Shown here: in pieces, positions 1 through 9,226 of the stretch
How the letters are laid out: each line of letters starts with the position of its first letter
Position numbering within the stretch: position 1 is the stretch's first letter
From: Nitrosomonas sp.
GTDB lineage: Bacteria; Pseudomonadota; Gammaproteobacteria; Burkholderiales; Nitrosomonadaceae
Direction of reading: 5' to 3'
DNA length: 64,000 nucleotides
NCBI GenBank assembly: GCA_024282035.1
Contig: JAMWZR010000001.1
Location: forward strand, 1 to 64,000
Position numbers and translations under genes: made by a program
Notes under the pieces: generated by a model
What the model was told of the DNA's origin: nothing
What the model saw: only the letters and a program-made list of their open reading frames with translations
Databases searched by the model: none

Positions 1-188
1 AGCAACCGAATGTACTGGTCGATGTGCGTTATTCCAATCTGCCGACAACCCTGGCACCGCTCTGGGGCATCGAAATCGATCAAGCTCAACCCGACCAGCA
101 TGCACAATACAAACTCTACCGCGATGCATCCAGCGTCACGCGCGGTAAGTTCATGCAATTGTTGCTGGGCGAGCACTTGATAAATTAA
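1..188 (+). CDS. C-terminal end of a membrane-bound hydrolase-like protein (partial)
   Basis: An open frame enters from the left edge (first full codon at base 3) and stops at TAA 186-188, giving about 61 residues. The visible tail contains VDVRYSNLPTTLAPLWGIEI, which resembles the C-terminus of long membrane-bound metal-dependent hydrolases of the YbcI/DUF457 type. That match is from memory and is tentative. The gene ends 11 bp before the octahaem cytochrome, so the two could share a transcript. The catalytic and membrane parts lie outside the window, so function cannot be checked here. Confidence 0.5.
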   Translation, partial: QPNVLVDVRYSNLPTTLAPLWGIEIDQAQPDQHAQYKLYRDASSVTRGKFMQLLLGEHLIN

Positions 189-199
189 TTTAGGGACTG

Positions 200-2443
200 A
201 TGCCATTGACTCGCCATAAGCAATCTATAGCACTAGCATCCCTAGTTGTTATGATGCTGATTACTGGATGCTTAGTAGAACAAGAAAAACCAATCACTCA
301 GAGTAAGCAAATACAACAATCCAGTTTGCCCCTTAAAACTTATGTTGGAAGGCAAGCCTGTGTTGATTGTCATGCCAAACAAGATCAATTATGGCAAGGC
401 TCGCATCATAAACTTGCAATGCAAATAGCAAATGACAAGACAGTACTCGGAGATTTTGCTGATGCGGAATTTAATTATCAAGGTGTGATGACTCGATTTT
501 TTAAAAAGGATGATCATTTCTTTGTAAATACAGATGGCCCCGATGGAAAATTAGCTGATTTTGAAATAAAGTACACCTTCGGTGTTGAACCTTTGCAGCA
601 ATATCTCATTGAATTCACTGGTGGTCGGTTACAAGCCTTTTCGATTGCCTGGGATAATCGGTCACAGGAAAAAGGCGGACAGCGCTGGTTCCATTTGTAT
701 CCTAATGAAAGCATCGATTTTACACACGAAATGCACTGGACAAAGCGTCTGCAAAACTGGAATTTCATGTGTGCGGAATGCCACTCAACAAATTTACAAA
801 AAAATTACAATCCCCTCGATCGCACATATGACACAAGCTGGTCGGATATCAACGTAGCTTGCGAGGCATGTCACGGTCCAGCATCACACCATGTGATCTG
901 GGCTAAACGCGGCACTGGTTTCGAGCAAATTGATAATGACACCAAAGGATTAGCGATTCATTTAGACGCAAGCATACAAACCCAAAGGAAAGCTGATACC
1001 GTATCACATACCGCTAAAATTGATCCACTTCGCAATACCAACTCCAACCTGGAAATACAAGTCTGTGCCCATTGCCATTCAAGGCGCATTCAGTTATTTG
1101 CCAATTTTCGCCACGGTTCACTATTCGATAGTCATCTTCCTTCACTGTTACAAAGTGAGCTTTATCATGTAGATGGCCAAATAAAAGAAGAGGTTTATGA
1201 ATATGGATCATTCTTGCAAAGCAAGATGTATCAAGCGGGTGTGACCTGCAGCAACTGCCATGAACCTCACAGCTTAGAATTGCGTGCACCAGGCAATCAA
1301 GTGTGCATGCAATGCCACGCTGCCGACCATTTTGATACCGAAACCCATCATTTTCATTCGAAGGGCAAGGAGGGTTCCTATTGCGTTGATTGTCACATGC
1401 CGACGAAAACATATATGCAAATCGACGATCGGCATGATCATCAGTTTAGTGTTCCTCGCCCTGATTTATCGGAGCAATTGGGTACTCCTAATGCGTGTTC
1501 GGGATGTCATACGAGCAAAATGCCTCAATGGGCAGTAGACAAAGTTCGCGAATGGTATGGCCGCAACCCCGAGGGTTATCAAAATTTCTCTGAGACATTG
1601 CACGCCATTCGTACTAATGCATTGGATACTTTTGATCGCCTCATGCGATTTCAAAGCGATCAACGTCAACCCATCATTGCACGAGCTACCGCAATCGAAG
1701 AAATCGATTTGAGAATAAACGCTGGATTGTTCAATGTCTTGGTAAATGCCTTATATGATTCTGATCCAATGATGCGAATTGCGGGATTGAATGCACTAAC
1801 GCAATTACCACCCGGGCAACGCTGGTTACTTGCCCACGATCTTTTGCAAGATCCGACACGAAGCATTCGCGCTATCGCAGCATCAAGTTTGGCCGAAACC
1901 TCCACAGATAGTATGAGTGCACATGAAAAATTGATCTTTGAGCAGGCAACTGATGATTATTTGAGTTCGCTGTCAATGAATGAAGATGATCCAGGCGCAC
2001 AAGTTAGTTTAGGCAATTTCTACAGTGCACGCGATAAAATAGCTCAAGCCGAGCAAGCATACAAGGAAGCTTTGTATCTTGATGCTAACTCGATACCCGC
2101 TTATATCAATTATGCGGATATGCTGCGCAAGATGAGTCGCGATATTGAAGGAGAAGCATTACTTCAAGAAGGTCTAGCACGCCACCCCACAGCCAGCGCA
2201 CTTCATCATAGCTTGGGGTTATTGCAAGTGAGAAAAAAAGATCTATCCAATGCTTTGATCTCGCTAAAAAAGGCAGCCGAGCTTGCTCCCAATACGGCAC
2301 AGTATAGTTATATTTATGCTGTTGCTTTGTATAACTCCGGGCAGGTAGAAGCTGCTCAAACTATTGTTAATTCTGCGTTGATCCACGCTCCCAATGATCC
2401 AGTCTTAATCAGGATGAAAGCACAATTGGCCGACCCAAAATAA
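200..2443 (+). CDS. Octahaem c-type cytochrome lipoprotein with HEAT/TPR C-terminal half
   Basis: 747 residues. The N-terminus is a lipoprotein signal with lipobox LITGC (Cys24), so the protein should be exported and membrane-anchored. Eight CXXCH haem motifs follow: CVDCH (C54), then CAECH, CEACH, CAHCH, CSNCH, CMQCH, CVDCH and CSGCH, the last near residue 433. A helical repeat stretch (about 470-580) and TPR-like repeats (about 600-740) follow. This fits the multihaem cytochrome-TPR proteins common in respiratory bacteria, which probably carry electrons or dock partners in the periplasm; the substrate is unknown. The ATG at 200 has a purine-rich AGGGA just upstream. Downstream are the beta-helix and sulfatase genes on the same strand. 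In an ammonia oxidiser a role near hydroxylamine or nitrogen-oxide electron flow is possible, but nothing in the sequence shows it. Confidence 0.85.
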   Translation: MPLTRHKQSIALASLVVMMLITGCLVEQEKPITQSKQIQQSSLPLKTYVGRQACVDCHAKQDQLWQGSHHKLAMQIANDKTVLGDFADAEFNYQGVMTRFFKKDDHFFVNTDGPDGKLADFEIKYTFGVEPLQQYLIEFTGGRLQAFSIAWDNRSQEKGGQRWFHLYPNESIDFTHEMHWTKRLQNWNFMCAECHSTNLQKNYNPLDRTYDTSWSDINVACEACHGPASHHVIWAKRGTGFEQIDNDTKGLAIHLDASIQTQRKADTVSHTAKIDPLRNTNSNLEIQVCAHCHSRRIQLFANFRHGSLFDSHLPSLLQSELYHVDGQIKEEVYEYGSFLQSKMYQAGVTCSNCHEPHSLELRAPGNQVCMQCHAADHFDTETHHFHSKGKEGSYCVDCHMPTKTYMQIDDRHDHQFSVPRPDLSEQLGTPNACSGCHTSKMPQWAVDKVREWYGRNPEGYQNFSETLHAIRTNALDTFDRLMRFQSDQRQPIIARATAIEEIDLRINAGLFNVLVNALYDSDPMMRIAGLNALTQLPPGQRWLLAHDLLQDPTRSIRAIAASSLAETSTDSMSAHEKLIFEQATDDYLSSLSMNEDDPGAQVSLGNFYSARDKIAQAEQAYKEALYLDANSIPAYINYADMLRKMSRDIEGEALLQEGLARHPTASALHHSLGLLQVRKKDLSNALISLKKAAELAPNTAQYSYIYAVALYNSGQVEAAQTIVNSALIHAPNDPVLIRMKAQLADPK

Positions 2444-2619
2444 ATTAATAATCTGATTATTAATAAAATATCGCTTAAACACGGCTGAATTGATCTTCTG
2501 CACCATGCCTGCATCACCAGGTTTCATTTTCGAAAACGATTGAGAAAAATCAAACATGCAATTGTGATATCTAGGATAATTGCTCAATAATCTACAAATA
2601 TTGAATATATCAGGCATGT

Positions 2620-3975
2620 ATGAATTCCAAATCTAATTCAAGGCGAAATTTTATCATTGGAGGCGTTACCTTAGGTGCGAGCTCAACTGGTTTGATGGTT
2701 GCCAATCCTGCATCCGCGGCAATTACTTCGAATCCCTATTTCATTAGGGTTGGTATAGGAGGCGAGTTTACATCGTTGCATGAAGCCGTTGCCGCCGCGA
2801 AGGCGCTCAATCCGACGAGTTCCAATTGGGTTGTCATTTATATGATGCCGGGCAGTTATGATCTAGCTTCAGAAACTAACGAATTGGCTTTACCGGACTT
2901 TACTGAATTAGCGGGAGCTAGTCGAGAGGGCTGCATTGTTCTAGGAAATGGAAACAAGAATATCCGCGTTAATTCTCATAATAGAATCTCAAACTGTTCA
3001 ATCAAATATACCGGAACAGGTAATCGATCAGGAGCAATTCGTCCCCAAGATAGCGTCAATCCGGCAACTAAAGGCTTTCTTCGAATAGATGATGTCGACA
3101 TAGAAGTCTATTCAACGCAAAGATGCGCTGTGTGGGTACAGTATCTGGATCGATGTTATATCCACAACTGCCTTATTCAAACGAGTGGAATAGGTGTAGA
3201 AACCGTCAGTGGACATATCTTCATATCCAATACTCATTGCCGATTGGTCAGCAATTCGCTTGGTAACTCAACTCCTCATTATGGGATTAAACAAACACAA
3301 GGAACATGGTCGCGGATCTGGATTGACGGTGGCACTTGGGCCACAGGATATGGAACATCAGAAATTAATGGTGAACCAGATAGCGATATTGTGATGTTTT
3401 ATGCAGGAGGCAATTCGAGCGCAAGAGTCGAATTAAATAATGTTTGGTGTATTGTACGAAACAATTCGGGAGCAAGTGCTGGTAAAAAAATAGCTTGTGT
3501 CGAGGTATCTACACCTACAGCATGGGTAAGAGTACGAGGGGGCTATTATCAGGCAGAAGACCCAAATTTTCATAGTTTCGACTTAATGAATTCGGCCAAT
3601 GGCAGACTTGAAATCCAGGGTTGTCGATATAAGTCTCTGCTTGGGAATAGCTATTCAGCAAATGGAGCTGGCGTCAGAATGATTACAGATGCCATTTACA
3701 CCCCACAATTCAACGATGACGGGATTAAAGTGATCGATGCCAGCAAGAATTCCGGCGGCATGGTTGTCAAGTTATCCGCATCAGGTACCAGTCAGGTAAT
3801 GGGATCCGAACAAGTATTGATCAGAATCGATAATTCGGGCAATACAGTCACTATTGATGGCAATGGTCAACTAATTAATGGCTCTTTAACGCGAAAACTT
3901 GGCTCCGAGCAGTATAGCAAGATGATTTTGCGATATGTCGGACCGTCGGTTGGATGGCTGGTGCTAAACGAGTAA
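2620..3975 (+). CDS. Tat-exported right-handed beta-helix (pectate-lyase-fold) protein, function unknown
   Basis: 451 residues. The N-terminus has the twin-arginine motif SRRNFI, a hydrophobic stretch and a PASAA cleavage site, so the protein is probably exported folded through Tat. The body has short, regularly spaced Asn/Gly/Ile-rich segments (for example RISNCSIKYTG, IHNCLIQTSGIGVE, HIFISNTHC) typical of a parallel beta-helix. No catalytic set can be assigned. The last ~100 residues form a separate beta-rich module (GNTVTIDGNGQLINGS). The sulfatase follows 92 bp downstream on the same strand, so both may act on a polysaccharide, but that is inference. Composition is AT-richer than the 6-9 kb genes. 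Confidence 0.7.
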   Translation: MNSKSNSRRNFIIGGVTLGASSTGLMVANPASAAITSNPYFIRVGIGGEFTSLHEAVAAAKALNPTSSNWVVIYMMPGSYDLASETNELALPDFTELAGASREGCIVLGNGNKNIRVNSHNRISNCSIKYTGTGNRSGAIRPQDSVNPATKGFLRIDDVDIEVYSTQRCAVWVQYLDRCYIHNCLIQTSGIGVETVSGHIFISNTHCRLVSNSLGNSTPHYGIKQTQGTWSRIWIDGGTWATGYGTSEINGEPDSDIVMFYAGGNSSARVELNNVWCIVRNNSGASAGKKIACVEVSTPTAWVRVRGGYYQAEDPNFHSFDLMNSANGRLEIQGCRYKSLLGNSYSANGAGVRMITDAIYTPQFNDDGIKVIDASKNSGGMVVKLSASGTSQVMGSEQVLIRIDNSGNTVTIDGNGQLINGSLTRKLGSEQYSKMILRYVGPSVGWLVLNE

Positions 3976-4067
3976 CAGAGGGAATAATAATTCCATTAGC
4001 AAAGATTTTTACGTAACCAATAACAAAATTTCCCTATAGCGTGGGAATTAGTGCAGAGAAAAAGCAT

Positions 4068-5486
4068 ATGAAAATAAAAATTATCATTTTAGTACTATCC
4101 ATTTGTCTCTCAAGCAATATATGCTGGGCAGCAAAGCCGAACATACTACTGCTGCTTTCAGACGATCACAGTTATCCATTTGTGGGTACCTATGGGAACA
4201 AAGATGTTCGCACACCTAACCTTGACCAATTGGCCGCTGAAGGTATGCGTTTTGAGCGGATGTTTGCCACTTCTCCATCTTGCGTTCCTGCTCGTGTCGG
4301 CCTGATGACCGGCCGTTCGCCCATAGGTGTGCGTATGGGACGCTTTACCTCTCCACTGCCATCTGACATCGTAGCTCTGCCAGATTTGTTACGTGAGCAA
4401 GCAGGATATTATTTTGGAATAGGCGGTCGCTCTTATCATCTGGATGGCCCTGATACCTCTGTTGCACCAGTAGTAGGTGGAATCCTTGATCAAAATGGCT
4501 TACGTACCTTTGCGGATCGTGCTGATTATGTTGACAGGTCTGGTCTTGGTCCGAGCGGGACCTTCATAAACTTTCTTAATACGGTTCCTTCAGGAAAACC
4601 ATGGTTTTTCTGGTTAAGCTTCGACTCCGTCCATCATCCATGGACCGGAATTGGACCCTTGGGCATGCCTGATCCAGCCAAATTAACAGTTCCAGGATAC
4701 CTTCCTGATTTACCGGGTGTTCGGAATGATCTTGCAAAGCATATTGCAGAGATCGAGTATCTTGATGTTTCAGTTAAGAATGTTCTAAATATCTTACAAC
4801 AGCGTGGTTTGAGTAATACTACAGTCGTAGTATTCATGGGTGATAACGGAATGTCATTTCCACATGCCAAAACGACGCTCTATGATCCGGGCACCAATGT
4901 CCCCTTGCTGATACGCTGGCCTGGAACAACGGCTCCTGGAAGTACAACCAAAGAACTTATCTCCGGTGAAGATTTTGCGCCTACAATGCTGGAAATCGCT
5001 GGTGTTGCTCCACCGGCAGTCATGAGCGGTGTGAGTTTTGCAAAATTGTTAAAAGGAGACACTTCTTACATCGGTCGCAAATATATTTTCACGGCAAGAG
5101 CAACGCATGGCAGCGATGGCCGTATGCATTCGAATATTGCAACTTCAACTTTTGATTTGTCTAGGAGTGTTCGTTCAGCTAATTTCAAGCTCATTTACAA
5201 CACTACGCCAAATCAACCTTTTGAGCCTCCCGACATGTATAACGACCCAACCTGGATTGAGATGAAAGCTGCCTTTGCAGCAGGGAGTCTAGCTCCTAAG
5301 TTTGTAAAGGCATACTTTACCAAGCCACGGCCCACATATGAGTTGTACAAGCTCGATACAGACCCAAGCGAGCTGATCAACCTGAGTGGTAATCCTCTGT
5401 ATGCACAGACATTACTTGAACTCAAACTGGCATTAACGGAAAAAATGGTACTCGATTGGGATTACTTACCGACACCTTTGCGATAA
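4068..5486 (+). CDS. Exported sulfatase of the alkaline-phosphatase-like superfamily (sulfamidase-like)
   Basis: 472 residues from ATG 4068. A GTG at 4041 would add nine residues, but ATG 4068 places the signal peptide (ending near CWAA) directly at the N-terminus. Visible motifs are the metal-binding LLLLSDDHS, the formylglycine site SCVPARVGLMTGR (CxPxR, Cys-type), and FMGDNGMSFPHAKTTLYDPG near the middle, which resembles heparan N-sulfatase/sulfamidase (S1_8-like) rather than choline sulfatase. It should hydrolyse sulfate esters or N-sulfates in the periplasm. It needs a formylglycine-generating or anaerobic maturase enzyme, and neither is seen in this window. A sulfatase next to a beta-helix protein is a polysaccharide-type pairing and is unusual for a chemolithoautotroph. 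The exact substrate is not predictable. Confidence 0.85.
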   Translation: MKIKIIILVLSICLSSNICWAAKPNILLLLSDDHSYPFVGTYGNKDVRTPNLDQLAAEGMRFERMFATSPSCVPARVGLMTGRSPIGVRMGRFTSPLPSDIVALPDLLREQAGYYFGIGGRSYHLDGPDTSVAPVVGGILDQNGLRTFADRADYVDRSGLGPSGTFINFLNTVPSGKPWFFWLSFDSVHHPWTGIGPLGMPDPAKLTVPGYLPDLPGVRNDLAKHIAEIEYLDVSVKNVLNILQQRGLSNTTVVVFMGDNGMSFPHAKTTLYDPGTNVPLLIRWPGTTAPGSTTKELISGEDFAPTMLEIAGVAPPAVMSGVSFAKLLKGDTSYIGRKYIFTARATHGSDGRMHSNIATSTFDLSRSVRSANFKLIYNTTPNQPFEPPDMYNDPTWIEMKAAFAAGSLAPKFVKAYFTKPRPTYELYKLDTDPSELINLSGNPLYAQTLLELKLALTEKMVLDWDYLPTPLR

Positions 5487-5497
5487 GTTCATTGTAT

Positions 5498-5560
5498 GAA
5501 CACCTGATTTACTGAATTTATACAAATTAACGATCTAAATACGGTTCATTTCAGGTGTTC
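5498..5560. repeat. 10-bp inverted repeat between convergent sulfatase and amidotransferase genes
   Basis: GAACACCTGA at 5498-5507 is the exact reverse complement of TCAGGTGTTC at 5551-5560. The right arm overlaps the last codons of the amidotransferase gene, and the loop is about 43 nt. It may be a weak bidirectional end-of-transcript structure. There is no T-run next to it, so it is not a classical terminator. Confidence 0.3.
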
Positions 5561-6247
5561 GATCCATTTGCGATATAACCGTTCTGCCACGGCATTCAGC
5601 GCTGCAACACGAACGGGGAGGTCCTTCTCAATTTCCTCCAGCGACTGCACGGATGATTCGTTGAGACTGGCAAGTTCCTCCGCGCCTACGCTGCACCAGT
5701 CGATCACCAGTCGCTCGGTCATTTCGACGTGGCATTGCATGCCAAGGTGCATGCCCAGTGCGAACACCTGATTTTCGCAATACGGACTCGATAAAATGCG
5801 CGTAGCGCCTTGCGGGATGCTAAACGCCTCGCCATGCCAGTGGAATGAATTAAAAGTCGTCAGATCGCCAAACCATTCGCGGGCAACCGGATTGTCCGGC
5901 ACGGTGACTTCACCCCAACCCATTTCCCTGACCGGACTGATATTGACCGTCCCGCCCAGCGCCTTGGCCATCAACTGCCCGCCCAGACAATGGCCGAGTA
6001 CCGGCACATCAGCGGCGACCGCCTGACGGATCAATGATAATTCTTGCTCGATCCACGGCAAATCATCGTTGACACTCATCGGTCCCCCCATGAAAACCAA
6101 ACCACTGAAATCATGGATGGTAGTGGGCAATGTTTCGCCCGCATCGATTTTGATCAGACGCCAGGGAATATGATTGTTATCCAGAAATGTGGCAAAATAG
6201 CCGGGGCCTTCGATAGGCAAATGTCTAAAAATTGCAACTGGCTTCAT
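5546..6247 (-). CDS. Class I glutamine amidotransferase-domain protein
   Basis: 233 residues. It has the nucleophile elbow GHCLGGQLMAKALGG (catalytic Cys near residue 87) and the paired His/Glu in CHVEMTE near residue 170, so the GATase triad is complete. HWHGEAF is typical of stand-alone 'type 1 glutamine amidotransferase' proteins resembling the GuaA N-domain. No synthetase domain is attached. It may release ammonia from glutamine or act on gamma-glutamyl compounds; the acceptor is unknown. It is monocistronic and convergent with the sulfatase. Confidence 0.85.
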   Translation of the reverse strand: MKPVAIFRHLPIEGPGYFATFLDNNHIPWRLIKIDAGETLPTTIHDFSGLVFMGGPMSVNDDLPWIEQELSLIRQAVAADVPVLGHCLGGQLMAKALGGTVNISPVREMGWGEVTVPDNPVAREWFGDLTTFNSFHWHGEAFSIPQGATRILSSPYCENQVFALGMHLGMQCHVEMTERLVIDWCSVGAEELASLNESSVQSLEEIEKDLPVRVAALNAVAERLYRKWIEHLK

Positions 6248-6406
6248 GGGGTTTTCCTGCCGAATTTTGATTAATCTGATAGCCGATTTTAGCCTGTTTT
6301 ACAGCGATCATTGTGCTGAAAATCCAGGCAAGCTGCTGATAGCCGTGAAACACCATAATTCCAACTGTTCATTTCCATTACCGATTGATACATTTTAATT
6401 TCTGCA

Positions 6407-7792
6407 ATGCCATTCAATAACACCCCCTTTGCCGATTTGGTTCGCATTGAGCAGATGCGCAAAATTGAATCCGCCAAAGCAGAAGACCTGTCATACGCCA
6501 GTATCCAGGATATGCCCAGGCCGTCTGGCAGTAATTTCAACTATCCCGATTTCATTCGTCGGCTTGATTTACGCGCCAAACGCCTGATTCAGGAAAATGC
6601 CCTGAATGACACCCTGCAACAACCGCATCAGCAATTCATTCGTGCACGCCGCATTTGTCTGGGAGTGGCCGTCATTCTGGGTGGCTTGGCTGCCAGCCAG
6701 GCGGTCAGCGATGCCGTCATGCTGAATATCTACTGGCTGCTCGCAGTGCTGCTGGGATTCAACATGATTTCACTACTACTGTGGATCTCCGGCATCACCC
6801 TGAACCTGCAAAGCCTGAGCAGTGGGGTAGTGGCACAACTGGTTAGCTGGTTACCTTACCGCAACAAACAGGAACCCACGATCGCAGCACTCTCCACCCA
6901 GGCTTGGTGGGAAAACTATCTCACCGGTACCGTCGGCAAATGGCGCATCAGTGTCATCACGCACCAGTTCTGGCTCACTTACCTGCTGTCGGGCATGGTT
7001 CTGCTGATCCTGCTGATGCTGGCAAAACAGTATCACTTCACTTGGGGAACGACGCTGCTACCCGACAACAGCCTGCCCAGACTGACCCAGTTTCTGGGCG
7101 CGCCACTACAGGCCATGGGTTTGACGATACCCGATGATCCGCAAACCGTTGCCAGCCGAATAGGGGCGGGTAAACAGGATGCTGAGACCCGTGCTGCCTG
7201 GGCCAATTTTCTGATCGGCTCGCTGCTGGTTTACGGCGTTTTTCCTCGCCTGCTCGTACTGAGTTTGTCACTGATCATGCAAAAATGGAGCGAGCGCCGC
7301 TTCCGCCTTGATCTTTATCTGCCGTATTACATCGAATTGCGCCAACGCCTCATGGCACGTGCAATCCGGGCTGAAGTCATCGATGCCGACCCTCAGGCTG
7401 GCGCCAAACCTGCTGAAATTACGCTGCCATCCGTCCACTCGGGTATTCCACACCATGCGCTGGCACTGGGTATCGAACTGGATCAGGCCACGCAGTGGCC
7501 GGATACGTTGCAATGCCGCCTGAACATTATCGACCAAACAACCCAGGATGAAGCCTTAGCGCTGATCCGGCAAACCAGCACTCCCATCGTATTGGGCGTT
7601 GCTGCACACCGCGTACCCGATCGAGGTGTCCAGCGTTTGATCAAGGAACTGGCTGATCACACCAGCAGCAAGCTCTGGCTGATCCTGTTGAGTAAACCAT
7701 CCTCATCGCCCGTCGCCAATAACCGCGAAGTAGCTTGGTTCCGTCTGGCCGAAGCATGCGGCATTCCGGCAGAACATGTTGTCACCCGTTAA
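6407..7792 (+). CDS. DUF2868 family membrane protein, partner of the DUF3482 GTPase
   Basis: 461 residues. There are four probable membrane segments in the first ~290 residues (near 80-100, 107-130, 188-205 and 265-290), then a soluble C-terminal domain of about 150 residues. It matches the DUF2868 proteins that pair with a DUF3482 GTPase in beta- and gammaproteobacteria. The GTPase starts at 7796, three bases after this stop codon, so the two are co-transcribed and probably translationally coupled. The function of the pair is not established. A membrane anchor with a regulatory GTPase is the simplest reading. Confidence 0.8.
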   Translation: MPFNNTPFADLVRIEQMRKIESAKAEDLSYASIQDMPRPSGSNFNYPDFIRRLDLRAKRLIQENALNDTLQQPHQQFIRARRICLGVAVILGGLAASQAVSDAVMLNIYWLLAVLLGFNMISLLLWISGITLNLQSLSSGVVAQLVSWLPYRNKQEPTIAALSTQAWWENYLTGTVGKWRISVITHQFWLTYLLSGMVLLILLMLAKQYHFTWGTTLLPDNSLPRLTQFLGAPLQAMGLTIPDDPQTVASRIGAGKQDAETRAAWANFLIGSLLVYGVFPRLLVLSLSLIMQKWSERRFRLDLYLPYYIELRQRLMARAIRAEVIDADPQAGAKPAEITLPSVHSGIPHHALALGIELDQATQWPDTLQCRLNIIDQTTQDEALALIRQTSTPIVLGVAAHRVPDRGVQRLIKELADHTSSKLWLILLSKPSSSPVANNREVAWFRLAEACGIPAEHVVTR

Positions 7793-7795
7793 GCC

Positions 7796-9199
7796 ATGAC
7801 CCACAACACCCCTCATCGCCAGTACACGCGCACACTGCTGAATGTTGCCGTAGTCGGACATACCAATACCGGTAAAACCTCGCTGATTCGCACCATGCTG
7901 CGCAGTACCGAGTTTGGTGTCATCGAGGATGCCGCCGGTACCACGCGTCACGTCGAGCAGGCCACCCTGACCGCGGACAACGAAACCATCCTGAACGTCT
8001 ACGACACACCCGGACTGGAGGATTCCAGAGCGCTGTTCGCGCATATCAAGAAATTGCAGGCCAAGGCCAAACTACAACTGCCGGTGCAAATACTCGAACA
8101 CTTCGTTACCCATGTCAGCAGCAACGATCCACTGGAACAGGAAGCCAAAGTCATACGCCAGGTGCTGCGCAGCGACATCTTGTTGTACATCATCGATGTG
8201 CGTGAGCCTTTTCTGGAAAAATACCGACTGGAACTGGACATTCTGGCGCAAGCGGCAAAACCGATCATCCCAGTGTTCAATTTCATTGCCGGACACCAGC
8301 ACGAACTGGACCAATGGCGGCAGAATCTGGCCGCATACCGCATGCATGCCACACTCGAATTCGATACCGTTGCGTTTTCCTTTGAAGCAGAAAAGCGCTT
8401 GTACCAGAAAATCCAGACTCTGGTGGAATCGCATTACACGCCGCTACAAAAGCTGATCGACTACCGTGCCCGGTTATGGAACCAGACCTGTCTGGCAGCA
8501 GCAAAGCGCATCGTCGAACTGGTCGTTAACGTCGCCTGCTACCGCGAAAGCAAAACCAGCGAACATCATCGTATAGCCGCTGCGTTGGTTGAAGACCGGC
8601 TGCACGATTTCGTGCGCAAAGCCGAACAGCGCTGCCTGCACGACTTGCTGGCGATCTTCAATTTCTCGGAAAAAGATGTAGCGATGCAGAAAATACCCGT
8701 CAGCAACGGTCAGTGGCAACTGGATATTTTTGCCCCCGGCATACTCAAGGCTTACGGGCTGGATATGGGCAGCGCCGCTGCCAAGGGTGCGGCTGCCGGT
8801 GCCGGTATCGATCTGGTCGTCGGTGGCATGAGCCTGGGTGCAGCCACTGCACTGGGTGCGATTGCGGGTGCCGGCTGGTCGACATTCAAGCGCTATGGCG
8901 ATGAAATCAAGGCATCCGTCAAAGGCACGAAATGGCAATGCGCCGATGAAACCACTCTGATTATCCTGTATCTGCGCCAGAAACAATTACTGAAAAAGCT
9001 GATGCACCGGGGTCATGCCGCACAGGAAACCGTACAGGTCGACAAAGCTGAGAACGAAACACTACCGGCAGACTGGAACAAGCTCATCAGCGCATTGCGC
9101 CAGAATCCACAATGGCAGGAGTCCTCTGCAATGCGCAACACCCATCCGCAATATCAATCGATCGAAACCCAACTGGTGCAAGCTCTGCTGGAATCCTAG
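7796..9199 (+). CDS. Era/TrmE-like GTPase with C-terminal DUF3482
   Basis: 467 residues. The G1 P-loop is GHTNTGKTS (residues ~18-26), the G2 region is AAGTTRHVE, and G3 is YDTPGLED. The C-terminal half is DUF3482, with a glycine-zipper hydrophobic stretch (GAAAGAGIDLVVGG and following, near 330-360) that could insert into membrane. It follows the DUF2868 gene by 3 bp. It should hydrolyse GTP at the inner membrane together with that protein; the process is unknown. The GC-rich coding sequence creates long open frames on the opposite strand (8474-8986 and others), which are shadows. Confidence 0.85.
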   Translation: MTHNTPHRQYTRTLLNVAVVGHTNTGKTSLIRTMLRSTEFGVIEDAAGTTRHVEQATLTADNETILNVYDTPGLEDSRALFAHIKKLQAKAKLQLPVQILEHFVTHVSSNDPLEQEAKVIRQVLRSDILLYIIDVREPFLEKYRLELDILAQAAKPIIPVFNFIAGHQHELDQWRQNLAAYRMHATLEFDTVAFSFEAEKRLYQKIQTLVESHYTPLQKLIDYRARLWNQTCLAAAKRIVELVVNVACYRESKTSEHHRIAAALVEDRLHDFVRKAEQRCLHDLLAIFNFSEKDVAMQKIPVSNGQWQLDIFAPGILKAYGLDMGSAAAKGAAAGAGIDLVVGGMSLGAATALGAIAGAGWSTFKRYGDEIKASVKGTKWQCADETTLIILYLRQKQLLKKLMHRGHAAQETVQVDKAENETLPADWNKLISALRQNPQWQESSAMRNTHPQYQSIETQLVQALLES

Positions 9200-9226
9200 G
9201 AAACGCCCACCATTCAAACACAAGCG

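Noticed and set aside
2405..2617. 70-codon minus-strand frame after the octahaem cytochrome (SFSKMKPGDAGMVQKINSAV)
   Set aside because: Partly looks protein-like but overlaps the cytochrome end, has a weak ribosome site and no family match; too little to support a gene.
8474..8986. 170-codon minus-strand frame opposite the DUF3482 GTPase
   Set aside because: Antisense shadow of a GC-rich real gene with clear G motifs on the other strand.
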